64,000 bases of DNA, from positions 427,736-491,735 of the forward strand of contig MU004231.1 of assembly GCA_010405405.1 (NCBI GenBank). Direction: 5' to 3'. Of this stretch, positions 14,901 through 29,099 are shown one piece after another. Numbering within the stretch: the first letter of the stretch is position 1; each line of letters opens with the position of its first letter. The notes under the pieces are model-generated. The model did no database searches, was not told the origin of the DNA, and was given only the letters and a program-made list of their open reading frames with translations. A program made the position numbers and the translations under genes. The DNA comes from Microthyrium microscopicum. Lineage: Eukaryota; Ascomycota; Dothideomycetes; Microthyriales; Microthyriaceae.

Positions 14901-16804
14901 ATCTAGTAGATCTATAGCTTATAAGTATATTTAGGTAAGCCTTATTTAGAAGATATACTAAAGAAAGGTCTAAAAGTAGCTCTTAGTAGAGATAATCTAG
15001 TTAATAAAGTAAATTAATACTTAGGTAATAGTATTAATAATAAAGTTAATTAAGATAGTATTACTAATAAGCCTAAATATATATATAGATTAAAAAAGAA
15101 GCATTAATAGGCTATAGTTTCTAATATTAAAGTATAATTCTCTACGATAAAAAATAATAAATAGGTTACCTAGTTTATATTAATCTTAACTATCTATCTA
15201 TATTTTAGAGATAAAAGAAATACTTTTAAAGTTAATAAGAATAAAAATAATATATAGGAAAATATTATAACTCTAATAGTTAAAACTATTTACTTCTTAC
15301 TAGATAATCTAATTATAGAGAAGAAAAAGATAGACTAGATAGTTACTAAGTTTTTTATAGTTATTCTAGAGAAGTAACTTATCTAATTAGCTTATAAGAT
15401 TAATTAAGACGTTAAATACTATAGAAGTATACTAGCTATAGGCTATATAACTATGCTTATTATTAAGATATATCTTAACTTATTAAATAATCCTTTTTAA
15501 GTCTACTCTACTATAACTAGTAATTTAATAGTTAGTAGTAAGGATACTAAATTTAACCTATTTCTCTACTATCTCTAATATACTATTTAGAATTAGTACT
15601 TTATAGTCTTTTAGTTCTTTAGGGTTAATACTAGCCTAGCTATACTTATAGAAAAGAATCTTCCTTAGCTAATCTCTTAAGGCGCGTAAACTAATTTAGA
15701 TATTATTCTTATTAATATTAATTATCTATTTATAAATAGCGTCTTTAGCTTATAGAAGGGTTATATTGCCCTCTTAGATAATTATAATAATCTTATAAAA
15801 GTAAAGAATAATAGAATTATAAGTTTATTATATATAGTCTATTCTTTAGTCCTATATCTATTTATAGCCTAGAGTATAGATCTAGTAGAATAGCTTTATT
15901 AGGCGTATAAGTAGAATAAGGCTCTCTATAATACTATATTACACGCTACTAAAATATTAGGAGATAAAGACTATAAATTCTTAGTAAGCCTTAATTTCTA
16001 TACTATAGTAAATAAATGTAAATATTCCTATTTTTAAGAGGGTAATATTTATATAATCTAACTTAAGCTAGGAGCTAGACTTAAGAGCTCTTAATTTATT
16101 ACTAAAGTTATTAACTAGGATTATAATATTTAAGCTACCTATAACGTGCTTATAATTATATACTATTCTTCTATTATACCTAATAATAGATATACTAATA
16201 ATGCTTAATTTTCTTTATTCTAAATTTCTAAAGAAGTTATTATTCCTTTAGACTATAGCTAATTAATTAAGAATCTACGTAAGGCCTTTCTTAAACTAAA
16301 AAGGCTAGAGATTAAGGTATATATATATAATTTAGATAAGCCTATTATACGTTAAATAAATAGTCTTAACTAGGCATAGTTAAAATAAAAAGAATATAAT
16401 CTAGATTGCTACTTTACTATAGTACTTAGCTTATATCTAGACTCTTTAGAATATTAGCTTTTATTAGAGAAGATTCTTACTATTTATGCTTTATTCTTAC
16501 TTCTTAGAAAGGTAGAGTTTAGTATTATATTAAAGCATACTAAAGAAGTATTAATAGACGCTAACGCGCTAAAAAAGTTAACTATAAAGATTAATAAAGT
16601 ATAAGAAGATACTTTATTAAGTAGCTTATCCTCTAGTAATATTAAGAATAATATATTAAAACCTTTAACTAGTTAGACTAAAGAAACTTTAAAGGAAATA
16701 AGTAGTAGTTCTACTTTATAAAAGCTAATTAATAAGCTACTTAATCTAGATTTGTCTAACTATATAACTAAATCTTAGTTTAAATAGGAATTTAAAGCTA
16801 ATAA

Positions 16805-17210
16805 TAATAATACCTCTTATTCTTCCTTCCTCTTCGTTTAAGATAATGTTAATATAGAATCCTTAAATGCTACTATAGTAGTGCTCCTTTATTCTACTAA
16901 TAATAGTACTTCTTAGCCCCTTTATCTTTCTATCTAAGATAATATTAATATAGAATCCCTAGATACTATTATAGTAGCGCTCCTTTATCTTAATAATAAT
17001 AGCACTTCTTATTTTTCCTCCTTCTTTATCTAAGATAACGTTAATATAGAATCCTTAAATGCTACTATAGTAGTGCTTCTCTATTCTATTAATAATAGTA
17101 CTTCTTATCCTTTCTCTCCCTCTATCTAAGATAATATTAATATAGAATCCTTAGATACTACTATAGTAGCGCCCCTTTATTCTACTAATAATAGTACCTT
17201 CCTCCTTATA
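16805..17210. repeat. 96-bp tandem repeat, 4 copies, in frame in the helicase relic
   Basis: AATATAGAATCC recurs at 16,851, 16,947, 17,043 and 17,139, a period of 96 bp or 32 codons. The units lie in the same codon phase as the downstream helicase motifs, so this was probably a repeated segment of that protein. Confidence 0.85.
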
Positions 17211-17249
17211 GAGTCTTAAGCTTAGAATTAATAGACTAAGCTAGAGGTT

Positions 17250-17362
17250 GCTAAAGCTAATAGTAAATAGGGTTAGTAATTAAAAGTAGCTAATAATAAA
17301 TAGGGTTAGTAATTAAAAGTAGCTAACGACAAATAGGGTTAGTAATTAAATACAGCTAATAA
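17250..17362. repeat. 33-bp tandem repeat, 3 copies
   Basis: AATAGGGTTAGTAATTAAA occurs at 17,266, 17,299 and 17,332, a period of 33 bp or 11 codons, in phase with the helicase relic. It leads directly into an AAT-rich microsatellite. Confidence 0.85.
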
Positions 17363-17494
17363 CGCTAATAATAATAATAATAATAATAATAATACCTACA
17401 AAGATATACCTAAAGATATTTCTAATTCTAATAAATAGTTAGATAATAAGATTATGCCTATAAAAAATACTAATAATACTAATAATAGTAATAC

Positions 17495-17525
<31 letters not shown>

Positions 17526-17560
17526 ACTAATATTAATAATACTAATATTAATAATAATTA
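17363..17560. repeat. AAT/ACT-rich trinucleotide tracts
   Basis: Runs of AAT lie at about 17,368-17,391 and again at about 17,467-17,560 with interspersed ACT and AGT. In the phase of the surrounding relic these read as asparagine runs, typical of a fungal low-complexity linker. Confidence 0.8.
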
Positions 17561-20500
17561 GTACTAGTTGTTAAGCACTTTTGTAGGACTAGGTATAGCT
17601 ACTTTTATATAATTACTAAAGACTAACTTTAGAATTACCTTAGAAGAGATTTAAAATCTTATAAAAAAGGTAGAGTAGATTAGTATTGTAAAAGCTCTTT
17701 ATAAGGATTAAAAAGAGTTTATTAATGTTATTCTCTTAAAAGGTAGTAAGGATAGACTTAATATCTACTATACTAGGCTAGGATGTAGTAAGACTAAAAT
17801 TATAAAAGCTATAATAGCAATATTAATTGCCTTTGTAATGTTCTATTCTAATTTTAAGATAAAGATTTTAGCTATATATACTATAAATATATAATTAGAT
17901 AACCTTATTACTAAGTATATAAATATTTATATAGAAGTTAATCTTATAAACCTTTTGCGATTTTTTACTATCTAAGGATACTTAATTAAGATAGAGAAAT
18001 CTATTGCTTTAAGGAAATTAAAAGAGGTATAAATCTAAGTCTACTAAAATTAAGGTCCTAGTACGTAATAGTAGAATATAAATAATATAGATAACTATAG
18101 TATTAATATTCTAAATACTAAAATAGTATTACTTACTAAATAGTATAGTATTTACTACTTATAGTAACTCTACGTAAATACTAAACGTTAAGACTTTAAA
18201 GGTATTTATAACTATTATATTAAACGTTTTAAATACTTATTTAGGGAATTTATAAGTTAAGCTAGTAAGATAATTAGCGTAATTAACTTAGTAATAGAAA
18301 AGTAAGAATATAATATAGATATAGCTACTAAAGAGTTACTTAATTATGCCTTTAATTTTTAAATTTTTAATAAAAAGTATTATAGTAAGGAGAAGCTCTT
18401 AAAGTTAGAGAGCACTAATTATAGTAAACTACTACTAGATATAGAGTAATATTGTTTATAATTAATAATTACTCTTTTTAGTTTTATAAACTATAACGCC
18501 CTATAAGAGTTTTTCTAGGTAAATTTTATAGGTATTAACTTATAGATTTATAATGAAGTAGTAGTATTATATAGACTATAGATAATAGCTATTATATCTC
18601 TATATAGACCTTAAATAATTATATAGACTAGAGATTTATTCTAGCTTAAACCTATCTATAATCTTAAATATAAAAAAGTTGCGTTTTATAATAGTTCTTA
18701 AGTATTATTAATATATAACGCTATAGTGAATAGCTTTAGCTAAACTATACTAAAACGAGTATTTAGATTTAATTTATCGTATTATAATCTCCTTAATAAT
18801 ATAGGCTACAAAATTCTTAAATATACTAATAATAATAACTCTAAATTTAACTAACTACAATATATTGTGGGCTAGCTCTTCCTATCCTTAGAACGTAGAA
18901 AAGATATACTATTTATAATATTTATAAATATTAGAGATAGTAAAGTTAAAAAGGACGTTACTAGTTTAAGTTCTAATGTTTATAATGTCTATATTATAGC
19001 CTTTATATAGATTAAACTTCTATTATAGATGTAATTAAAAGGTATTAATATTATAATTATTACTCCTTACCTTACGTAAACTAGCCTCTATGCTAAAACT
19101 AAAGGTTAGCTACTTAAATAGATTATTACGTATATTTAAGATAATTATATATATACTTAGTAAGACTATTAAGATATACCTTTATAATTTAGCTAGGTTT
19201 TAATAACTATTTATAATAATAGCTTTAGTACTAAGTATAATTAGAATCTTATTAATCTTGTTTAAAAAGATTATACTAGTTTTTTTATAGAAAACTTATA
19301 AATAAATGCTATAGTATCTTAAGGCCGCTTATCCTTATTCTTTAGTAACTTAAAGCTTTATAGTACTATGATAGCTCCTAGTGCTAAGAGATAGGAGGAG
19401 TTTAAATAATCTATACTTAGTAGATTACTAAAGTATTTTATTAATAATAGCTATATGTAGTATATACTATTTACTAATAATTACTCTTATTAGAATTTAG
19501 AGAAACTTAATATTCCTAACTTTAATAGAGTAGTTTCTTATTATAAGAAAGAGCTAAATATATATAAGGAGATTAAAACTATTATACTTAAAGAACTAAA
19601 GGTAATTAGAGATCTTATAGAACTAACCTTACTTTATAGTTTTAAACCTAAGGATAAAGAATTTAAAGCTAATAAAGTTAATAAAGAAGGTAAAGTTAGT
19701 AAAGATTAGTAGTAAGGAATAGTAATAAGGAAAAGAATAGTAAGAAGGTTTAAGTTTAAAGTAAGATTTATTTAGCTAATTAATTAACTAACTTAGATAG
19801 TATAATAGTTAGTACTAAATAGAAAAAGGGTTTAGGATAAAAAGATTATATAGATAAGAAAATTTAATAAAAAAGAATATATAAGGAGGTTAGATTAAAA
19901 AGATAGATAGAATAGTACTATTACTAGAAAAGTTAACTTATTAAGTTAGTAATTAATAATATAAAGTTATGTAACGTATCTCTAGCGTAATATTATAATT
20001 TATTAGTTATATAAGATTAGCTAGTATCCTTACTTAGTCTTAGTACTAGCTATCTAGAATATTTAGAAATGTCTAATACGTTTAGAAATATTTAGTAAGT
20101 AAAGGTATATTATATATATAATAAAATATTATTAGGTAATATTCCTAAGAGTTAACTTTGCTACTTAAGCTTTAGAATACTAAGTAAAATTAAACGCTAG
20201 TTATTACTAGTATAAATTTAATGCTAAATTTACTACTTATATACTAAGGATATACTTATATCTTTAAAAGTTAATAAGGACAAAATAGGTATAGAAGTTA
20301 ATATACTAGCGTAATCCTTTTAGTATTACGTATAATAATAGAGAAAGATAATTAGATATAGATATATCTAACTTATACGTTTTAATCTTTTAATATATAT
20401 TTAACCTAAATAAGTTATATTACTATTCTTATAGACTAATCTTCTTAAATGTAGGTATATTAAGTCTTTTAAATAATATATAGTTTCTCTTTATTGTAAA

Positions 20501-20929
20501 TTCTTATAATTGCCTCTAAAGGCCCTTTAATTAAGTATAAAGATTAATATTAGTAATAGAAACTCTAGTAAGAAAACCTTCTATAAATAGTTCCTCTACT
20601 AGTATAAGATTTACTACTTATTCTAGTTATAACTATACTATGTCTAAAACGCCTATAATAGAAGATAAGATAATTGCGTCTTTTACTATATCTTTATCTT
20701 TAGCTACCCTTAAAGCTATAGAAAGAGTTATTACTCTAATATAGCATAAATGTAGTTTATAAGATAGAATAGATAAGGCTAATAAGTCTTAAAAGTCTAA
20801 GAGTAGTATATAATATATAGTTAATAAAGTTATTATATATTTATAATAAAATTTAAGATATCTAGTAGGTATGCCTATATTAGCCTATAGAACTAATAAA
20901 AGCTATAACTAGATTAATAAGTATAAGCT

Positions 20930-23900
20930 ACTACCTTAAGATACTATTAAGATAGAGTACTAATATTATTATTTAGGAAGAGAAAAGCTCTATAGAGGAG
21001 TAAAGCTATAGAGTTAACTAGAGAAAGAACTAGAGTTTACTAGTTAGGTAGTTTCTAGTAGTGTGTTAAAGAATAAGGTAAACGAGTTATTCTAGGGAAT
21101 AGCCTTTAGGAGTAAAATATATAACTTACTTAGTTAGAAAGTAAAGGATTATAAATTATTAATAGAAAATATTAATAACCTTAAAGGCTTTATACCTAGC
21201 TAATAGGAAGTAATACTTAAGGAACTACTATATAATAAGATAAAAGGCATTAAAAATCTTCTAGGTAGTAAAGTTAAGGTATACTTTTAGAGTATCTTAG
21301 AGATTATTAAATTCTTTATCTCCTATAAGCCTTTTATTAAAGACTTCTACTTTAAGCTTATAATATAAAAGGATAAAGATAGTAAGTATATCTATATTAA
21401 TACTTAATTAGTAGAAAGATAGTAGGAATTATAAAATAAGGTTAATTTAGGTATTATACTTATTCTTATCTACTAAGGGTTAAATAAAACTATAATATCT
21501 AAATAATATAGTAATAACTATATATAGGCTTACTATATAATTATTTTTAATTTATTAGGAAGTATTAGAAGAGCTATGAAAAGACTAGGATTTCTTCTTA
21601 TTATAGTACTCTCTAGGCTAAAAGGTATAGACGTTAATAGTAAACTTAAGATATTTTATAACGCTATAGATATTATGTTTAAAGGTTTAATACTACGCGT
21701 TTAAGTATTATAGAGCTATTTGCTAATAAAATATAGAACTTAGAATAGTTTTTAAGAGTAGTTACGTTATAGTAACTACTAATAGCTAGTTTTAAAGGTA
21801 TCTTCTAATTCTTATTTACGTAAGTATAAATTATAAAGAGCTTATTATAATTATAGATATCTAGTCTAAATATTACTATCCTATTTGCTTAGTGCTATAA
21901 CTATATTAGTAAGACCTTACTAGTAAATAGGCCTATTAGACTTATATAACTTTATAAAAGAATATATTAAAGTAAGAAGTACTTTGCTACGCTAATTAGA
22001 AAAGAGAGTATACTAAGTAGCTTATTACTACTAATAATACTAAAGATAAAGACTATATTTATAAAATTTATAATTTTGCTTAGAATTATTCTTTATTAAA
22101 TATTTACGTAGTAATTACTTTTAATCTACTATATATATTCTTTTTAAATAAACTAGTTAAGTAAGTAATAGATTAGACGGCCTAAATTATTTTAGAAAAG
22201 AGAGTACTAGTAATATCTATAGTACTAGTAGCTAAAATAAAGAATAATAGAGCTATATAGAAGACCTATGCCTATAAGATGCTAAAGATTAAGAGAAAGG
22301 ATAGTAATATATTAAAGACTAAGTAGAAGAGGAAAAAGAAGAAGTTTATATTTAGCGTAAAAGTAAAGTTTATAATTAATTGTAGGTTTCTATAGTATTC
22401 TATTTATCTAGGCTTTCTAAGGATAGCCTAAGGCTACTATAACGTTTAATAAAAGACTAGCCTAGAATTATAAGTACTTTTAAAGTAACTTATAGCTACC
22501 TTAGCTCTACTCTTAATTCTAAAGGACCTAATTATAATAAAATTTATTAAAGCTTTAATAGATGTTATTATATTTTCTAGCTATAAGTTATATAATAAGA
22601 ATATACTTAAATATATATAAGTCTATTTATAAATTATAGAATATACTAAAATAGTAATATATAAGTATAAGACTCCTTAAGCTAGGTTTAAAGGGCTTAA
22701 TTTCCTTAAGTTTTATAACTTAATCTATCTTGTACTATCTATTTATATATTTAGCACTATAGATAGAACTAGTTCTAGCATTGTAGAAAAGTTATATTAG
22801 GAGTATACTATACTAGTAGCAAAATAGACTAACTTTTAACCTAGTTAGTACGTTTAGATAATCTACTATTTTACTAATTATATTAAGAATATAATCTAGA
22901 ATAATAATAATAACTATAACTATTAAGTCTATAATGTTACTAAGAAGAAGATTATGTTTAAAGGAACTTATTCTATAATTATTCTATTAAGTATGTCTAA
23001 ATATAGTTTATAACTCTAATTATATTATATAGATAAGCTATATAATAAAAGTATTTATAAATCTAGTATACTTCTTACTAGGGACGTTAGTAAATAGGCT
23101 AAGCTTAATAACCTTAAGGGTTATTTATATAGCTAGTTAATTAATTGCTATAAAGAAGACCTTAAGAAGTACTAGTCTTTTCTAAAGCTAATACTATTAT
23201 ATATATAGAGTAAAGAAATATACTTAAATAAAGATCTTATTAATGATAGACTAGACTTTATATACTCTAGTAAAGTATTATATTCTAATACTCTCTAGCT
23301 AAGTTACCTTATTATAATACTATATAGTAGTATAACTTATATAATAGATAATAATAAGAATGATATATAACCCTTTATAGCTTACTATAAATAAGAATAG
23401 CAAAAAGATAAGGATAATAATTAATAGTATAATGAAGTCTTAACTAAGAATTATTAGTAACGCGACTTTATATAAGCTTAGACCTATCCTATATTTAAGA
23501 AAGAGCTTAATAATAATTTTAGTCTTTTAGGTTAACTTTTTATATAACTACTTATTATTTATATAGTATATAATATAGATTAAATAATAAGAGATTTTAA
23601 ATTATAATATAGATATACTAGATTTTTTATAGCTTTAATTTAAGAGTATATACTAATCTTAGAAAAAGCTATAAAACTTACGTTTAATAAGCTATTAGGT
23701 CTTATATTATTTAAGCTAGCTATAAAGTTAAAAGTATATAAACTAAATAAACTATTAACTATTATATATATAGTTCCTTATAAAGACTTAAAGTATCTTA
23801 ATTACTATTAGTTAAATCTATACCTTAATTATAATAATTATACTAGAATATATAACCTAATTACCTTTAGTAAATAAAGAATTAAGGTAGCTAAGGCTAA

Positions 23901-24160
23901 AACTATAGTAAGACGTAAGGCCCTAAAGAGAAAGAATAAAGAGCTCTATAAAGCTTAGGTTAAAGTTTATCTTAAGAAGCTTACTAATAGAGTAAAGAAA
24001 ATAAAGCGTAGTAATAAAAAAGAAATAGAAAATAGAGAGGATAAACTAAATAGTAATAAAAAGAGTAAGTAAAAGATTAGCAAAGATAGTAAAGAAGAGA
24101 TTAGTAATAATAGTAAAGAAGATAGTAATAATAATAGCGAAGATATATAGTAAAATAAAG
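20930..24160 (+). pseudogene. Relic of a large + strand coding region, unidentified
   Basis: From about 20.93 to 22.2 kb one + strand phase (codon start divisible by three), and from about 22.4 to 24.15 kb the next phase, read as protein-like sequence interrupted mainly by TAA/TAG. The second part ends in a Lys/Asn/Glu/Ser-rich tail (about 23,880-24,150). The phase change near 22.3 kb may be an intron, a shift or a junction between two genes. No domain is recognised. It lies downstream of the helicase relic on the same strand, so the two could belong to one element, but nothing proves it. Confidence 0.35.
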
Positions 24161-27054
24161 GTCTAATAAACGTTTTATTATCTAAGAGTTATATATTTTA
24201 TAGACTACTAAGTATTATTATTATTATTATAATATTATCTTCTAAGTAATTTAGTTTTATTAGTATTAGTTATAGACTTAAATATAATAGTTAGTATAAT
24301 ATAGAATATAATAGAATAAATTAACTTAGGAACTTTAGGAATATATATTTATATAGAATAGTATATATATAAGAGGTAAAATTATCTATTCTTTTTAATA
24401 GCTTTTAATTTATAATTCTTTAAATAAAATAATAGGCTATTAATTTTAAATTCTTTTTCTTTAGTACTTATAGTAATCTAAACTTATTTTACTTCTTTAC
24501 CTTACTTCTAATATATATATCTTCTCTATACTTTATTTTAAGCTTTTATAAAGAGCTTATCTAGTTACTAAACCTAAACGTTACCTAATAATTATCTACT
24601 ACTTATAGTAATAATTAAAAGGGTAGCTATTTACCTTTATTATATATCTTTATTGTCTTAGTTTCTAATAACCTTCTTTATTTATAATAACTTGCTTAGT
24701 TAATTAATAGCTTTACTACTACTTATTATAATACTATTATATCTTTTATTTAATTCTATTATAAACTATATACTATAGTTTTTAAGATAACTAAAAACTA
24801 TACTTAACTCTTCTAGTACCTTTATTTAAAGTACGCTCCTATTTAAAAAATATAAATTATAAATACCTAGAATCCTAGACTATTCCTTAACTCCTTAAAG
24901 CTATTATACTAGTTAAATTAACCTCTAAGCTAGAAGAAAATAATAATAATGCTCTAAACTTAGATATAGAATCTCTCTTAGAAACTAATTAAACTAAACT
25001 TAAGTATAAAGTCTACTTAGACTCCTATATTACCTATTAGCAAAACCTTAGTTCTACTAAATAGACTACTAACTAACTTATAAATACTATATTACTAGAC
25101 TCTCTTTAGTAAGATATAGTCTTAGAAGTAGATAAGTAAGTTATTACTATATAAGTATATAAAAACTAGATCTTTAAGTAAGGCCTTAGCGTCTTTTTAA
25201 AAGTGGTTAGGCTATTAGTGTTAGTACTAATAATAGAGGAAGAGATATAGGCATAGTATTTTAATATGTATTAAGATATTTATAGGGCGCTAAATTTATA
25301 GCTATCTATATAATATATACTATATTATAGTTTAGTTAGAGTATAGTAGAAATTTTCTCTTCTTAGCTATAAATAGTAAAGCTTATAATAAAAAGATAGT
25401 TATTATATAAAGATATAAGGTATCTCTTTTTAAATAGATAGGAAGAAAGGATAAGATATAAATATAGATAATATACTATTTAAGAAAAGTAAAAATAAAA
25501 GTTTAATATAGGCCTAATAGAATTTGTAGTCCTATTAGAATATCTTTAATTTCTTTATTTTTAAGTAAGTAGGACTTTATAGTTAGAGCTTTTAGATTTA
25601 TTCTTTACGTCTTAATAAATATAAAGCTAGGTTTCTTTTAGTATAGTGTATTCTAGACGTTAGTACCTAATCTTTTTAAGTCGTTATAGATAAGTATATT
25701 AATATTAGTTAATTAACTCTTATCTTATTTCTTCTATACATTAAACTTACTTTACTAGTACTACTTATTATCTTCTAGCTAGCTCTTAATTAATAATTAT
25801 ATTAGCTTTAGTAACTAATTAATTCTTATCTTACTATAGATAGTAATACTTCTTCTATTTAATACTATAAATATAGTAGAACTAATTAACTATATTTATA
25901 ATTAATTTTCTAGTATATTAGTATAAGATAGAAACTTAAAAAGCATAGCTTACTATATATAGTAGCAGCTAGTATCTAGTTTAATTATTAATTTATAAGC
26001 GTTATAATGCTATTAATTTATCTTTATAGCTAGTATAAGTATAGCTTATAAAGCCTTATCTTTAAGATAATTACTATACTTTATTAGTTTAGAATTATAA
26101 TATTTTAATATGTGTTAAAAAGATAGTATCTATTATTTAGAGTATTCCTAAAATAAGATATAGAAGCTATTAATAAGGATAAGAGACTTTAAAGGTTTAA
26201 GTATCTTTTTATATTATATTATTAAAAAGATATAATAACTAAGCACCTTACTTAGTATATTTAGCTTTCTTATACTAAATATATATCTAATAGAAGCATT
26301 TATTATACGTTATAACGTTAAGACTTAAAACTATAAGTAGAGTAAGGAATTTTTTATAGCCTAATTTATTATAATAAAGCTAGTTCTTAGTAGTAAACTT
26401 AATAGCTACTAACTAGAAAGCGTTTAATTCTTTAAGTAATAGAATTAGCGTAATAAGCTTAATTATAACTTTTTATTAATAGCAACGTAGAGGGAAGTAG
26501 TTTTTATCTTTAATAGCTAATAAGAAGAGCTTTTTTAGAAGATTTAGAAATTATTATTCTTTAGTAGCTTAATAATAATATTGTAAAAGCTTTTAGTAGT
26601 TAAATAGAAAGAAATATTAGATAGTACTATTAATAGGTTTAGGGCTAAATATCTTTAAAGTCGTAACTAAACTAAAACTTACTAGAATATTACTATTATT
26701 AAACTAAACTTAACTCTTACGTATTCTATCTTCTACTAATATTCTTAATACGTTTCCTATACTCTACTATACTTCTTTTTACTTATACTTATAGCTATTA
26801 TATTTTATATTATATTTAGGTACCTATTACTATTATTTAAATTAAATAAGTAGCTATTTATAGTAGCTATAATATATAATAAACCTATAACTAAAATTAA
26901 GCTAAACTATATACTAAAGTAGAAGGTTATTAAGATTTTTAGACTTATTAATACCTTATTTAATATACTCTAGCTTATATTTATTAATACTATATTAGAG
27001 CGCTAAAGCGCTAGAGCTAGATCCTTTTCCTAATTCTTTTAATTTCTTACTACT

Positions 27055-27455
27055 AGGGTATAGGCTCCTTTCTATCTTTAAATAAGTTTAAGTAATAACT
27101 TATAGAACTTAAGGTAGTATTATATTAATAATAAAATAGTATTAATATAATATTATTTCTTAGAGAGTTAACGTATAGCTACTATAAAGGTAGAATAGCC
27201 TTAGGGTAGTGCTATAGAAGAGTAATTATAGCGCTAATACTAAGGTAAACGTTACTATATTACCTTAATAGTATTCTTATAAGTATTATACTATAAGTAT
27301 ATACTAATTATATAATAATAATAATAATAATACGTAGTAGTATACTATTAGGGTATAGATTTCTTCTTTTCTATAAATAAGTTTAAGTAATAACTTATAA
27401 TACTTAAGGTAGCATTATATTAATAACAAAATAGTATTAATATAATATTTTCCTT
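27055..27455. repeat. Pair of about 100-bp direct repeats
   Basis: Two copies of a segment running from AAATAAGTTTAAGTAATAAC to TAGTATTAATATAATATT lie at about 27,055-27,152 and 27,350-27,455, roughly 300 bp apart and highly similar. Between them is unrelated AT-rich sequence with a short TAA microsatellite near 27,305. They may be termini or a local duplication; no element is identified. Confidence 0.6.
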
Positions 27456-29099
27456 AATAAGATTTTATAGAAGAGAAATAGTATATTAAATAAGAAGTAA
27501 AAGACTTATTAGTAATAATAGTAATTTATATAAATAATAGAATTTTACTTTAAAGTTACTATCCTAACATTTTTATTTATTATTTAGGAGCCTAGTAGTA
27601 TTATAGTAAGCACTACTACTATACGCTCTATAAACCTAATTTATAGAACGTTATATACTTATATTATAGCTTATTATACTATAGGATATACTAAAGTTAG
27701 CTCTAATAGTTTAAATTAAGTCTTTATAGATATTCCTAGACTTTTAAGTATATATAAACCTATATTTACTTATAAAGCAGATTAGTATATAGATAACTAT
27801 TATCTTATACCTACTTTATCTTATACTTGCTATATAGTTACTTTTATTATAAATCTATATTACTAAAGTAATTTCTAAAGTTAAGGATAAAGTTAAAACT
27901 AGGCTAGTTACTCTATCTAAGTAATATCTTATACTTTAGTACTTTAAGTATAAAAGATACTCTACTAACGTTATTACCTACTAGGATAGTATATTAGAAG
28001 GATAATACGAAATAGCCCTTAATACTAAACTTTCCTAACTCTATAAACTATATAAAGGGCTCTATCTTATTAATAATACTACTATAAGTCTTCTACGTAT
28101 AATACTTATTATTATAGCTAAATACTCTTATAATTACTATTCTACTAGCCTCTAAGATACTAGCTATAAGGGTAACTATTACTTTTTAGCATTTATATAA
28201 GAGTAGCTTACTATTTACTATAAGGGTTAAGACTTTAATTATATACTAATAGGATATATATACTATAGAAAATTATAAATACTAGATAAGGTTCTTAAAG
28301 TAGATAATTATATATCTAGTAATAAGGCTACTATTTTTAAACTATTAAGTAGGATATTAAGAAGGATTTTAAATACGTAACTACTCTTAATAGTAATAGA
28401 GATTAACTTAATGCCTATTATGCTCTACCTTAATATTTATTATTACTTACGCTATTACTTACATACTTATTAGTCTTAGTTATTTCTAAATAGATTGCCC
28501 TTATCTTAAGCCTACTACCTAAAAACTAGTCCCTTACTATTATTCTTATTATTATAGATAATTAATATATTACTAAAGGGTACCCTTAACTAAAGTAATT
28601 ATGCACTTACCTTATTTATTTAGCTTACATTATCCTATAATAGACCTATACTATTAAAATATAAAGTTAGAGTTTATAAAGTTAATAGTAATATTATTAC
28701 TCCTTAAGATGCTTAAGTAAGGCTTTATAACTAGCTTTAACTAGCTTTGCTACCTATATTCTAACTAACCTATTTAGGATAGTAATTATAACAATATTAA
28801 ACTACTAAACTTCTCTATTAGTATAGGAGCTATATCTAGTATAGAAGTAATACTTTTAACTTAATATATATTACTATAAAGGAAAGCTATTACTACTTAG
28901 CTTCCTTAGAGAACGCTATGTCTAGAGGCTATTACTACTATATATAGCTATATTACCTTTTTTTACTTACGTTTTTAAAGTACCTTAGAAGTCTAGGAAC
29001 GTTTAGAAAAGTACTTTAGGTATTTACTACTTAGTATTCTTTATTCTTTATAAGGTCTACTTTATATAAGGAAAGATTAAAGATATTATAGTAATACTT

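Larger units (their letters stand above)
14690..19900 (+). pseudogene. RIP-degraded UPF1-like superfamily 1 helicase gene
   Basis: The frame whose codons start at positions divisible by three stays readable for about 5.2 kb, broken by TAA/TAG but with no shift I could detect. It carries motifs in the order of UPF1/Dna2-type helicases (AAA_11/AAA_12): a degenerate P-loop reading GCSKTK at 17,781-17,798, followed by a hydrophobic stretch and a segment like the family's motif Ia; INIIIITPY ending at 19,070, like the family's VITPYxxQ; DYTSFF at 19,269-19,286; and NAIVS.GR at 19,305-19,328, like motif VI (NVAVSRGR). Upstream in the same frame lie 32-codon and 11-codon repeats and Asn-rich tracts. 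The part before 17.5 kb matches nothing I know. It could be a mobile-element or subtelomeric-type helicase; the carrier element is not identified. Confidence 0.6.
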
